DNA of 49,745 nucleotides from Dyella sp. ASV24. GTDB lineage: Bacteria > Pseudomonadota > Gammaproteobacteria > Xanthomonadales > Rhodanobacteraceae. This document shows positions 28,163 to 37,498 of this stretch, piece by piece. The notes under the pieces are model-generated. The model did not search any database, was not told where the DNA came from, and worked only from the letters and a program-made list of their open reading frames with translations. The stretch spans positions 1-49,745 of the forward strand of contig NZ_JAELTQ010000021.1 in the NCBI RefSeq assembly GCF_016428905.1, written 5' to 3'. Position numbers and translations under genes: made by a program. How positions within the stretch are numbered: the first letter of the stretch is position 1; every line of letters starts with the position of its first letter.

Positions 28163-29041
28163 TTAGCCCTGCATCGCCTTGGCCACTTCGGCCAGATAGT
28201 CTTCCTGCACCTTCTCGATGCCTTCGCCCACGGCCAGACGGATCACAGTCACGACGTCGGCGCCTTCCTTCTTCAGGACGTCGCCCACGGTGGTGTTGGT
28301 GTCGAGCACGTACGGCTGGCCGACCAGGGTCACTTCCGACACGATCTTGTTGATCTTGCCGGAGATGATCTTCTCCAGGATGTCGGCCGGCTTGGCCTTG
28401 TCCTTCTCGGTCATCTGGCTCAGCGCGATTTCCTTTTCCTTCGCGATGAACTCGGCCGGGACGTGCTCCGGCTTGATGTGCGGCGGGTTCATGGCTGCCA
28501 CGTGCATGGCGATACCCTTGGCCAGCTCTTCCGAGCCGCCCTTGAGTGCCACGATCACGCCGATCTTGCCGCCGTGCGAGTAGGTGGCCAGGGGGCCATC
28601 GTTCGCGACGTGGGCAATGCGGCGCACTTCGATCTTCTCGCCGATGGTGGCGGTCTGTGCCTTGGCGGCAGCTTCGACGTTGTCGGCGCCCGGGAAGGCG
28701 GCAGCCTTGGCAGCGTCGATGTCAGTCGCTCCCGAAGCCAGCACGGCCTCGGCGATTTCGTTGGTGAACTGGATGAAGTTCGGCGCCTTGGCGACGAAGT
28801 CCGTCTCGCTGTTCACTTCGACCAGCACGGCCTTGCCGTTGGCCTGGGCGGTGGCGATGCGGCCTTCAGCGGCAACGCGGTCAGCCTTCTTGTCGGCCTT
28901 GGCCAGGCCGGTCTTGCGCAGGTATTCCACAGCGGCGTCGATGTCGCCGTTGTTTTCGACCAGCGCCTTTTTGCAATCCATCATGCCGGCGCCGGAGCGC
29001 TCGCGCAGTTCGCTAACCAGTTTTGCGGAAATGGCGGTCAT
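28163..29041 (-). CDS. tsf: Elongation factor Ts
   Basis: EF-Ts is the nucleotide exchange factor for EF-Tu. The N-terminal UBA-like domain ([20 protein letters not shown]) and the EF-Tu-contacting motif SETDFVAK are present, followed by the core and dimerisation subdomains and the C-terminal module ending near [13 protein letters not shown]. 292 aa. GAGGAA precedes the start. It is the second gene of the rpsB-tsf operon, 58 bases after rpsB. Confidence 0.97.
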   Translation of the reverse strand: MTAISAKLVSELRERSGAGMMDCKKALVENNGDIDAAVEYLRKTGLAKADKKADRVAAEGRIATAQANGKAVLVEVNSETDFVAKAPNFIQFTNEIAEAVLASGATDIDAAKAAAFPGADNVEAAAKAQTATIGEKIEVRRIAHVANDGPLATYSHGGKIGVIVALKGGSEELAKGIAMHVAAMNPPHIKPEHVPAEFIAKEKEIALSQMTEKDKAKPADILEKIISGKINKIVSEVTLVGQPYVLDTNTTVGDVLKKEGADVVTVIRLAVGEGIEKVQEDYLAEVAKAMQG

Positions 29042-29099
29042 CTGGGTTCCTCAAAAGCTTTGATGCGCCCCGACCCTTGCGGGCCGGGGCAGGGAAGGC

Positions 29100-29993
<894 letters not shown>

Positions 29994-30267
29994 GGGTAAA
30001 ACTCCGATTGTTGGGCCGCCCTGGTTTAAAGGGGGACTGGCCCGGGGGTTGGGACCTCCACGCATCCCCGGCTTCGACCCCGGCAGCCCAATGATTTGGA
30101 AGGCTGGTCAGGGCACCCCGAAGGCGGTGTCGACGCGTGTGTGGCGTTTTAAGTGTCCAATCAAGGACTTGTAGGGGTTGTACCGCAAGACGGTTACAAT
30201 CTCCCCTCGCTTTGCAACGACCGCCCGGGCCGTAGAAACGGACACCTCGGGTCAGCAAAACTTCGAA
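29994..30267 (-). promoter_or_regulatory. Long rpsB 5' leader
   Basis: If transcription starts near 30261 from the promoter listed below, rpsB has a leader of about 270 bases. It includes several GC-rich pairings (for example CCGGGG...CCCCGG-type segments around 30060-30085). Gammaproteobacterial rpsB leaders bind S2 for feedback control, so a regulatory RNA is expected here; I could not align it to the known consensus by eye. The divergent gap 29994-30340 holds no gene. Confidence 0.4.
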
Positions 30268-30297
30268 ATTATAGCCGGCGCGCCGGCAGTGCGGCAA
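30268..30297 (-). promoter_or_regulatory. Candidate rpsB promoter with internal palindrome
   Basis: On the minus strand, TTGCCG (30292-30297), an 18-base spacer, and a perfect TATAAT (30268-30273). Within the spacer lies a perfect 14-bp palindrome GCCGGCGCGCCGGC (30274-30287). Confidence 0.6.
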
Positions 30298-30340
30298 GTC
30301 GCTGGATTTTCAGCCGGTTAGCCGCCATGTGAGTGGAACT

Positions 30341-31105
30341 ATGGCAGTCACCCTTAAAACTCCCGAAGACATCCAGGCCATGCGTGAGGCCGGCAAGCTG
30401 GCCGCAGAAGTGCTCGCCATGCTCAAGGAGCACGTAAAGCCGGGTGTGACCACCGAAGACCTCGACCGGCTGGCCTACGAGCACATTGTGAATGTGCAGA
30501 AGGCGATTCCGGCCAATGTGGGCTACAACGGTTTCCCCAAGACGTTGTGCACCTCGGTCAACCACGTGATCTGCCACGGTATTCCCACCCCGGGCAAGGT
30601 GCTGAAAGACGGCGACATCATCAATCTCGACGTGACCGTCATCAAGGATGGCTGGCACGGCGACACGAGCCGCATGTATTTCGTGGGTACGCCGTCCGTG
30701 CTGGCCAAGCGCCTGGTGGACACCACGTATGAATCCATGATGCATGGCATCCAGGCAGTGCGCCCGGGCGCGACGCTGGGCGACATCGGCGCGGCCATCC
30801 AGAAGCATGCGGAAGCCGCCGGCTTCTCGGTGGTGCGTGAGTACTGTGGTCACGGTATCGGCAAGGTCTATCACGACGAGCCGCAAGTGCTGCATTACGG
30901 TCGGTCGGGTACTGGGTTGGAACTCAAGAAAGGCATGACCTTCACGGTCGAGCCGATGGTCAACGCCGGCAAACCGCAGACCAAGCAGCTGCCGGACGGC
31001 TGGACCGTGGTGACCAAGGACCATTCGCTGTCGGCGCAATGGGAGCACACCATTGCCGTGACGGACGACGGGTTCGAGATTCTGACGCCCTGGCCGGATC
31101 AGTAA
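30341..31105 (+). CDS. map: Methionine aminopeptidase type I
   Basis: Map removes the initiator methionine from nascent proteins. The five metal ligands fall at D97, D108, H171, E204 and E235, the same numbers as in the E. coli enzyme, in the segments INLDVTV, HGDTSRM, YCGHGIGK, FTVEPMV and SAQWEHT. 254 aa from the ATG at 30341; a GTG four codons upstream is in frame but has no better ribosome site. It diverges from rpsB, as in many gammaproteobacteria. Confidence 0.96.
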   Translation: MAVTLKTPEDIQAMREAGKLAAEVLAMLKEHVKPGVTTEDLDRLAYEHIVNVQKAIPANVGYNGFPKTLCTSVNHVICHGIPTPGKVLKDGDIINLDVTVIKDGWHGDTSRMYFVGTPSVLAKRLVDTTYESMMHGIQAVRPGATLGDIGAAIQKHAEAAGFSVVREYCGHGIGKVYHDEPQVLHYGRSGTGLELKKGMTFTVEPMVNAGKPQTKQLPDGWTVVTKDHSLSAQWEHTIAVTDDGFEILTPWPDQ

Positions 31106-31207
31106 AGCGCAAAAAGCTTCGCCTTCACGTCTCCTGGACACCCTGAATCGCAAGTGCATGCGACGATCGCGGCTCGGGGTGAGACTACTGACATGGAGGA
31201 AGGGGAA

Positions 31208-31573
31208 GTGCGCAAACTATTCAGTGTTTTCGCAGTGGGGGCGTTTCTGTTGGCCGGACTGGCCATGAGCCTGATGCCCACGCAGGCACGCGCCCAGACG
31301 AGTGGCGTGTCGCTATTTTGTGGCGGTAGTGACATTTGTGAGGTCAGCGTGGCGAACACCACATCACCTCAGCCGTTTCATTATGCGTGGTCTTTCAACA
31401 ATAACGGTCTCAATGTCATCTATCCGGCCAACTGTACGGATCAGGATTCCTGCATGTTCTATTGCCCGAGCAAGTCGGGTCGCATCCAGGCCAGCGTGAC
31501 GGTGACCGACGCCAACTACCAGTTCATCGGTTCGGCCTCATCCATGGCCATGTGTACGGCGCAGCCGCTTTAA
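31208..31573 (+). CDS. Small secreted six-cysteine protein, function unknown
   Basis: A 121-aa protein starting at GTG 31208, with a very strong AGGAAGGGG ribosome site just upstream. The signal peptide (FSVFAVGAFLLAGLAMSLM) ends near ARA-QT. The mature part of about 90 residues has six cysteines (in FCGGSDICEV, NCTDQDSCMFYC and the final MCTA), enough for three disulfides, and a beta-sandwich-like end (QASVTVTDANYQFIG) that resembles an Ig/PKD-type strand pattern. I do not recognise the family. It is inserted between map and glnD, and a terminator-like hairpin follows. Confidence 0.7.
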   Translation: MRKLFSVFAVGAFLLAGLAMSLMPTQARAQTSGVSLFCGGSDICEVSVANTTSPQPFHYAWSFNNNGLNVIYPANCTDQDSCMFYCPSKSGRIQASVTVTDANYQFIGSASSMAMCTAQPL

Positions 31574-31584
31574 ACGCAGTGCCC

Positions 31585-31613
31585 GAAGGCCCACCGCTAA
31601 ACGGTGGGCCTTC
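31585..31613 (+). terminator. Hairpin after the six-cysteine protein gene
   Basis: GAAGGCCCACCG-CTAAA-CGGTGGGCCTTC is a perfect 12-bp stem 12 bases after the stop codon. No U-tract follows. Confidence 0.65.
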
Positions 31614-31693
31614 CATCGGTGAAAGCATCCGCCTTTTCCCGTCCTGTGCTTGCTATCGTTGACGCCTGCTTTCTGCCTCGATGGCACTGCGCC

Positions 31694-34354
31694 GTGACTG
31701 ATTCTCTTCTGCCGATCCGCCTTCCGCCGCTGCCGCGGCTGCCGGTGGCTGTGCCACGCTCCGGTGTGTCGACCGATGCGAGGCGGGCATTGCGCCAACT
31801 GTTGGGCGATGTGGATCGCGCGCTGGCCACATCCTTTCGTGATGGGGCAGACGCTGCCGCATTGGCGCGTCGGCGCAGCGACTCGGTGCAGCGCATCGTG
31901 GCGCATGTGTGGACGGCCTGCCTGGGTGATGTCTCCGACGCCGCGCTGTTTGCCGTGGGCGGATTCGGACGCGGCCTGCTGTTTCCTCATTCGGACGTCG
32001 ATCTGCTGGCGTTGGTGGGGCCATCAGAACCGGCCCGCCTGCGTGCGCTTGAGCAATGCTTTGCCACGCTGTGGGATATCGGACTGAAGGTCGGTCACGC
32101 TGTACGTGACCTCCCGCAATGCCGGGCGCTGGCGAAGCAGGATGCCAGCGTGTTCACCAGCTTGCTCGATGCGCGCAGGCTGGTGGGCGATCCAGTGATG
32201 GAGGAGGGGCTGAAGACCATTGTCGACGATCCGTCGATATGGCCGCCGTCGGCGTATCTGGCCGTGCGCCTGGCCGAGCGCGACACACGCCATGCGCGTT
32301 ACAACGATACGGCGTACAACCTCGAGCCCAATCTGAAAGATGGTCCAGGCGGTCTGCGCACGCTCGATGCGTTGCGTTGGCTGGGGCTTCGCCTCGCGCA
32401 TGCGGATGACTTCGACGATATGGTCGCGGAAGGCTTGCTCGACCCAGCGGAGAAAGATTCGCTCGAGCAATCCGAAGCCACGCTGCGTCGCTACCGGTTT
32501 GCACTTCATCTGGAAGCGGGGCGCGCAGAGGAGCGCCTGTTGTTCGATTACCAGCGCGCACTCGCCGCCCGACTGGGCTTTCAGGACGAACACGAGAAGA
32601 ACCTTGGCGTCGAGCAATTCATGCAGGGCTACTATCGCGCCGCCAGCCAGGTCGAGCGCTTGGGCGTGCAGATTGCCGAGCGCTTCGAGGAAATGCTGGA
32701 GCCACCTACGGCACCGCAGCCGGTAGGCGAGGATTTCGTGCGCTATGGCAAGCGTCTGGCGCTGCGCGATCCGGATCTCTTCATGCGTCGGCCGGCCACG
32801 TTGGTCGAGGCATTCATTGCACGGCTCGGCGAACCGGGGATCACCGGCTTTACGGCGGACACCATGCGACGCATGCACCAGGCATCGGCGGTGTTGGAGC
32901 GTGCGTTGGCTGACGATCCGGACGTGCTGGCGGCTTTTCTGCGTTTGTTGCGGCTGGGTGCGCCTGCGGTGGAAGCGATGTGGCGCATGAATCGTCACGG
33001 TCTGCTCGCTGCGATTCTGCCTGCGTTCGGCAAGGTGTTCGGTCGCATGCAGTACGACTTGTTTCACGTCTACACGGTCGACGAACACACGCTACGTGTG
33101 TTGCGAAACGTCGCGCGGTTTGCGGATGCGGATGCGGCGAACGACTTTCCCATTGCGTGCAAGATCTGGCCGACGCTGCCCAAGCCGGAATTGCTCTTGC
33201 TGGCGGCGTTGTTTCACGACATTGCCAAGGGGCGAGGCGGTGATCATTCCGTGCTCGGCGAGGAGGACGCACTCGCGTTCGGCCGTCGGCTTGGGTTGCC
33301 TGAAGAGGATATCCAACTGGTCGCCTGGCTGGTCCGCTGGCATTTGCTGATGAGCACCACAGCGCAGCGACAGGACATCACCGATCCCGATGTGGTGCAT
33401 CGCTTTGCCGACACGGTGGGCACGCCCGAACGCCTGGATTATCTGTACCTGCTGACCATCGCGGACATCATCGGTACGAGTCCCAAGCTATGGAACGGCT
33501 GGAAGGACAGGCTGCTCGCCGACCTTTACACGTCCACCCGTTATGCATTGCGCAGCGAGGATGAATTGCCGTCCGATGCAGAAGCACGGGTGCGTAGTTG
33601 CTGTGATCAGGCGTTGGCCTTGTTGCAGCAGGAAGGCTTCGACGCGGATATCTGCCAACGCGTTTGGCGTGGGTTTCCGGAGTCGAGTTTCCTGCGCCAC
33701 CGGCCGGAACAGATTGCCTGGCAAACGGCCGCGATCGTGCGCGCCAAGGGCGAGACGCCACTCATCGAGGTTCATCCAAAGTCAGTGCGAGGCACCACTG
33801 AACTGTTCGTCTACGTGCCTGATCGTGATGGTTTGTTCGCGGCCGTGACGGCCATGCTGGACCGCCTGCATTTCTCCGTGATGGAAGCGCGTGTCCTCAG
33901 TTCGCCGACGGGTATGGCTCTGGATACTTTCCTGCTGCTGGAGTCGGATACGCAGCAGCCTGCCACGCCTGAGCGGGCGGACGAGTTGAAGCAACGGCTG
34001 CATCGTGCGTTGTCGCAACCAGGTCACGTGCACCAACCGTCGCGTCGCAGCATGTCGCGTCATCTCAAGCACTTCCAGGCTACGCCGAAGATTTCCTTCA
34101 GTACCGTCCAGGGACGTACACGGCTGGCACTGGTGTGTAGCGACCGGCCTGGCCTGCTTGCTGCTGTGGCGCAGGGCATGATGGATGCGGGCGTTCGCGT
34201 GCACGATGCGCGCATCGCGACCTTTGGCGAGCGCGTGGAGGATTTCTTCCTCATCACCGATCGTCACGATGCACCGCTCAGCATCGAATTGCAGGACCGA
34301 TTGCTGCACGCGTTACTCGAACGACTAGGGCCGGCGAAAGAAAAGCGGGCCTGA
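31694..34354 (+). CDS. glnD: Bifunctional uridylyltransferase/uridylyl-removing enzyme GlnD
   Basis: GlnD uridylylates PII proteins when glutamine is low and removes UMP when it is high, the primary nitrogen sensor. The nucleotidyltransferase motif GGFGRG with the SDVDLL Asp pair is at residues 89-104. The PII-uridylyltransferase domain follows, then an HD domain with ALFHDIAKG (H508, D509), and two C-terminal ACT domains (from about 775 and 815) that sense glutamine. 886 aa from GTG 31694. The start is uncertain: the ribosome site is weak, and the longer in-frame alternative at 31604 falls inside the preceding hairpin. Confidence 0.95.
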   Translation: MTDSLLPIRLPPLPRLPVAVPRSGVSTDARRALRQLLGDVDRALATSFRDGADAAALARRRSDSVQRIVAHVWTACLGDVSDAALFAVGGFGRGLLFPHSDVDLLALVGPSEPARLRALEQCFATLWDIGLKVGHAVRDLPQCRALAKQDASVFTSLLDARRLVGDPVMEEGLKTIVDDPSIWPPSAYLAVRLAERDTRHARYNDTAYNLEPNLKDGPGGLRTLDALRWLGLRLAHADDFDDMVAEGLLDPAEKDSLEQSEATLRRYRFALHLEAGRAEERLLFDYQRALAARLGFQDEHEKNLGVEQFMQGYYRAASQVERLGVQIAERFEEMLEPPTAPQPVGEDFVRYGKRLALRDPDLFMRRPATLVEAFIARLGEPGITGFTADTMRRMHQASAVLERALADDPDVLAAFLRLLRLGAPAVEAMWRMNRHGLLAAILPAFGKVFGRMQYDLFHVYTVDEHTLRVLRNVARFADADAANDFPIACKIWPTLPKPELLLLAALFHDIAKGRGGDHSVLGEEDALAFGRRLGLPEEDIQLVAWLVRWHLLMSTTAQRQDITDPDVVHRFADTVGTPERLDYLYLLTIADIIGTSPKLWNGWKDRLLADLYTSTRYALRSEDELPSDAEARVRSCCDQALALLQQEGFDADICQRVWRGFPESSFLRHRPEQIAWQTAAIVRAKGETPLIEVHPKSVRGTTELFVYVPDRDGLFAAVTAMLDRLHFSVMEARVLSSPTGMALDTFLLLESDTQQPATPERADELKQRLHRALSQPGHVHQPSRRSMSRHLKHFQATPKISFSTVQGRTRLALVCSDRPGLLAAVAQGMMDAGVRVHDARIATFGERVEDFFLITDRHDAPLSIELQDRLLHALLERLGPAKEKRA

Positions 34355-34484
34355 CACCACGCTTCTACGCAACGCAAGAACTTGGCACTTTGGTCTCCAG
34401 CGGGTGTAATGCCCCTGCCGCGCTGACGACATCGTTCGTTTCCCCCGCGCGGGTTCTGTGCCGTTCAAAGGAATTACTCGCTGT

Positions 34485-35036
34485 ATGAATATCTCCAAGC
34501 TTTCCCTGGCCCTGCTTGCGGGCCTGTCGTTTTGCGCGCCAGTGTTTGCCACTTCGGTATCCGCCGCGGGTGGCGATGGTTCGGTGGGCGTCAACCTGGG
34601 TGTGCCGTTGTCCAGTGACTTTCGCGCTGATCTCGGTTACCTGAAGACCGACGATCGCCGTGGCGATGCGGACGTCTATTCCGCGGCACTCATGTTCGCG
34701 CCTGCGTCCCGCGACATCCATTGGGAGATCGGGGCGCGTTACCAGTATCAGGATGCGCGCTATGCGACGGGTGGTGGCGTGGGCCTTGGCGGGTCAGTGG
34801 ATATTCCCACCGGCATCCGTTGGCTGTCGCTGGGCGGCTATGGCTTCTACACGCCGGAGGCGCTGACGCATGGCGATATGAATCACGGCTATGACGTAGG
34901 CGCGCAGCTGAATGTGCGACTGGGATCGAGCGTGTCCGTCTACGGTGGTTATCGGCGCATGCGCACGGAATTCGACGGCTACGGCAGCCGTGATCTCTAC
35001 AAGGGACCGATGTTCGGTATCCACGTCGGCCTGTGA
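34485..35036 (+). CDS. YfaZ-like outer membrane protein
   Basis: A 183-aa exported protein with a signal peptide (LSLALLAGLSFCAPVFA, cleavage after A). The rest is short amphipathic strands with Gly/Tyr/Asp turns (FRADLGYLKTDDR, EIGARYQYQDARYATGGG, VYGGYRRMRTEF), typical of a small eight-stranded outer-membrane barrel and most like the YfaZ family. The function of YfaZ is unknown. AAGGA lies 12 bases before the ATG at 34485. It sits between glnD and dapD as an extra gene. Confidence 0.78.
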   Translation: MNISKLSLALLAGLSFCAPVFATSVSAAGGDGSVGVNLGVPLSSDFRADLGYLKTDDRRGDADVYSAALMFAPASRDIHWEIGARYQYQDARYATGGGVGLGGSVDIPTGIRWLSLGGYGFYTPEALTHGDMNHGYDVGAQLNVRLGSSVSVYGGYRRMRTEFDGYGSRDLYKGPMFGIHVGL

Positions 35037-35173
35037 TTGGCCTTGGCCCGCGCTGTCGCCACTCGGCGGCCAGCGTGGGCATTGACTCGCGATAGACGGC
35101 TTTTCTTGTCAGAATCGCTTGTCCCCGCGGCCTTCGCATGGCCGCTTCTTCCGAAATTCATAGCGTGAGCGCC

Positions 35174-36001
35174 ATGCAAACCATCGAAACTCTAATCAAC
35201 GATGCCTTCGACCGTCGCAACGACCTGACCCAGGCTGAGATCGACACGCATTTGCGTCCGGCCGTGGAGCAGGTGATCGACCTGCTGGAATCCGGCGAAC
35301 GCCGCGTTGCGGAGCCGGATGGCAACGGCGGTTGGACGGTGAACCAGTGGATCAAGAAAGCGGTGCTGCTCTACTTCCGCCTCAACGGCAACCGCGTGGT
35401 GGATGGCGGCCCGGCGCTGGCCTTCGACAAGGTGCCGCTGCGTTTTGCCCATGGCAACGACGTGGAGTTGGAAGGCTTGGGCGCACGCGTGGTGCCGGGT
35501 GCACTGGTGCGCCGTGGCGCGCACATCGCGAAAGACGCGGTGCTGATGCCTAGCTACGTCAACATTGGCGCGTACGTCGGCGCGGGCACCATGGTGGATA
35601 CCTGGGCCACGGTGGGTTCGTGCGCACAGATCGGCGCAGGCGTGCACCTCTCCGGTGGCGTAGGCATCGGCGGCGTGCTGGAGCCGCTGCAGGCCAATCC
35701 GACTATCATCGAAGACAACTGCTTCATCGGCGCCCGCTCGGAAGTGGTCGAAGGCGTGATCGTGGAGAAGGGGAGCGTGATCGGTATGGGCGTATTCCTT
35801 GGCCAATCCACGCGCATTTATAACCGCGCCACGGGCGAGATCAGCTACGGCCGCGTGCCTGCGGGCAGTGTGGTGGTGGCGGGCAGCCTGCCGGCGAAGG
35901 ACGGCTCGCACAGCCTGTATGCCGCCATCATCGTCAAGCAGGTGGATGAGAAGACGCGCAGCAAGACCGGCATCAACGAGCTGCTGCGGAGCGCTGAATG
36001 A
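35174..36001 (+). CDS. dapD: Tetrahydrodipicolinate N-succinyltransferase
   Basis: DapD transfers succinyl from succinyl-CoA to tetrahydrodipicolinate in the succinyl branch of diaminopimelate/lysine synthesis. The N-terminal helical domain ([13 protein letters not shown]) precedes a hexapeptide-repeat beta-helix with the conserved [19 protein letters not shown] segment and [13 protein letters not shown], and then the [18 protein letters not shown]-terminal region. 275 aa from the ATG at 35174, against 274 in E. coli; that start also matches the E. coli N-terminus. It overlaps the next gene as ATGA. Confidence 0.97.
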   Translation: MQTIETLINDAFDRRNDLTQAEIDTHLRPAVEQVIDLLESGERRVAEPDGNGGWTVNQWIKKAVLLYFRLNGNRVVDGGPALAFDKVPLRFAHGNDVELEGLGARVVPGALVRRGAHIAKDAVLMPSYVNIGAYVGAGTMVDTWATVGSCAQIGAGVHLSGGVGIGGVLEPLQANPTIIEDNCFIGARSEVVEGVIVEKGSVIGMGVFLGQSTRIYNRATGEISYGRVPAGSVVVAGSLPAKDGSHSLYAAIIVKQVDEKTRSKTGINELLRSAE

Positions 36002-36354
36002 GCGCGACCCTGTACGGCCTCACCACCTGTGACACCTGCCGCAAGGCGCGTAACTGGCTCGATCGCTTCGAGGTGGCATACACCTTCGTCGACTATCGAG
36101 CGAATCCCGTGCCGGCAACGACGCTCAAAGCATGGGCGCAACAGTTGGGCGGCTGGGAAAAGCTGGTGAACAAGTCGTCCACCACGTGGCGCAATCTGCT
36201 TCCTCAGCGTAAGAACCCTGGCAGCGATCCGGAGTGGACGCTGCTGCTCAAGGAGTATCCCGCGCTCGTGCGTCGCCCGGTGGTTGTCCAGGACGATGGC
36301 TCGGTCAGCGTCGGTTTCACGGACAACGGTTTCAAGAAGCTGTTCGGCCAGTGA
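35998..36354 (+). CDS. ArsC/Spx-family protein, YffB type
   Basis: A 118-aa thioredoxin-fold protein with C11-x-x-C14 in the context [14 protein letters not shown] and the [16 protein letters not shown] segment, as in YffB and the wider ArsC/Spx family. It is neither a classical arsenate reductase nor a Gram-positive Spx regulator; YffB has glutathione-dependent thiol reductase features. It is coupled to dapD. In E. coli yffB lies directly upstream of dapE, so this is one half of a conserved dap neighbourhood. Confidence 0.88.
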   Translation: MSATLYGLTTCDTCRKARNWLDRFEVAYTFVDYRANPVPATTLKAWAQQLGGWEKLVNKSSTTWRNLLPQRKNPGSDPEWTLLLKEYPALVRRPVVVQDDGSVSVGFTDNGFKKLFGQ

Positions 36355-36355
36355 C

Positions 36356-37423
36356 ATGACGAAACCGCGCTCGGCACGACACTACCGCACCAACCTGCGT
36401 ATCGAGCGCGACAACGCTGTGCTTTACGACAACCTCGCCGAGCTCGCCTCGGACGAGCCGTTGCGACGCGCCTATCGCCGTATCGCCGATGGCGAGCGTG
36501 CGAACGCGACGTTCTGGGAAGAGCGCCTGAAGCAGATGGGGCAGGCGGTACCTCCTCCTCGCGTGGGCCGACGTGTGCATGTGTTGACGTGGTTCGCACG
36601 TCGCTTCGGCACCGAGTTCGTGATGCCAACCGTCGTGCGTCTGGAGCATGCGGATCATTTGCCTACACCGGTGGATCGCAGCAGTCATCGTGATCATTTC
36701 CAGGAACCTGCTGCGACTGTCACGCGAAGCGGCCGTCATCGCACGCAGAGTGGCAACACGTTGCGTGCTGCTGTTCTTGGCGCCAACGACGGCTTGGTCT
36801 CCAACGCCAGCCTGGTGATGGGTATGGCAGGTGCCGCATCGGGCGATCACGCCATTCTGCTGGCGGGTTTCGCCGGTCTGGTGGCGGGTGCGTGCTCCAT
36901 GGCGCTGGGTGAGTGGCTGTCGGTCAATAGCTCGCGCGAGTTCTATCAGGCGCAGATTGCAGCGCGTGCAGAACGGCTGGCGGTGTCGCCGGAAGACGGC
37001 GCCCTGAGTCTTGCGGGCATCTACCGCGACAAGGGTTTGGAGCCGAAGACGGCGGACGCGCTGGCGGAGCAGATCTCCGAGCGGCCGCGTACAGCACTCG
37101 ACACGCTAGTCCGCGAGGATCTGGGCATTGATCCGGAAGAGCTTGGCGGGTCGGCCTGGGGTGCCGCGATATCTTCTTTCTGCCTGTTTGCGCTGGGTGC
37201 ACTGTTTCCTGTCGCGCCGTATCTCTTTCTCAAGGGCGGTACTGCGTTCACCGGCAGCATTCTGTCGGCGGTGGCCGGATTGGTGTTGATCGGCATGGGT
37301 ACCGCCTTGTTCACCGGGCGCAGCATGGTGTTCTCGATCGCACGGCAGTTGGCCATTACCGTGGCTGCCGCCAGCGTCACTTACGTCGTTGGACATGTGC
37401 TGGGTGTCGCGCTGACGGGTTGA
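36356..37423 (+). CDS. Erythrin-VIT1 fusion (MbfA-like) iron/manganese exporter
   Basis: A 355-aa protein. The N-terminal ~65 residues are a ferritin/rubrerythrin-like helical pair (IERDNAVLYDNLAEL ... ADGERANATFWEERL). A basic, His-containing linker follows to about residue 130, then a VIT1/CCC1 domain of five membrane helices opening with LRAAVLGANDGLVSNASLVMG and ending in hydrophobic helices to the C-terminus. Fusions of this type (MbfA of rhizobia) export iron and protect against peroxide. The usual di-iron ExxH in the second helix appears here as E47-x-x-N50, so the ferritin-like site may be altered. The start ATG is one base after the YffB-like stop. A bidirectional terminator follows. 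Confidence 0.85.
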   Translation: MTKPRSARHYRTNLRIERDNAVLYDNLAELASDEPLRRAYRRIADGERANATFWEERLKQMGQAVPPPRVGRRVHVLTWFARRFGTEFVMPTVVRLEHADHLPTPVDRSSHRDHFQEPAATVTRSGRHRTQSGNTLRAAVLGANDGLVSNASLVMGMAGAASGDHAILLAGFAGLVAGACSMALGEWLSVNSSREFYQAQIAARAERLAVSPEDGALSLAGIYRDKGLEPKTADALAEQISERPRTALDTLVREDLGIDPEELGGSAWGAAISSFCLFALGALFPVAPYLFLKGGTAFTGSILSAVAGLVLIGMGTALFTGRSMVFSIARQLAITVAAASVTYVVGHVLGVALTG

Positions 37424-37447
37424 TCGCTGGTCGTTTGTCCGTTGCCC

Positions 37448-37478
37448 AAAAAAATGCCCGCCGTAAGGCGGGCATTTT
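37448..37478. terminator. Bidirectional intrinsic terminator
   Basis: AAAATGCCCGCC-GTAA-GGCGGGCATTTT, preceded by further A and ending in T, lies between the convergent MbfA-like and flotillin genes. It can serve both strands. Confidence 0.92.
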
Positions 37479-37498
37479 GTTGACTACGCAAGTGTCAA

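Noticed and set aside
29994-30340. tRNA or small RNA gene in the map-rpsB gap
   Set aside because: No cloverleaf, T-loop or A/B-box-like sequence was found; the region is better explained as promoter plus leader.
31604-31693. Earlier in-frame start for glnD
   Set aside because: It lies inside the terminator-like hairpin 31585-31613 and would add a non-conserved leader without a ribosome site.
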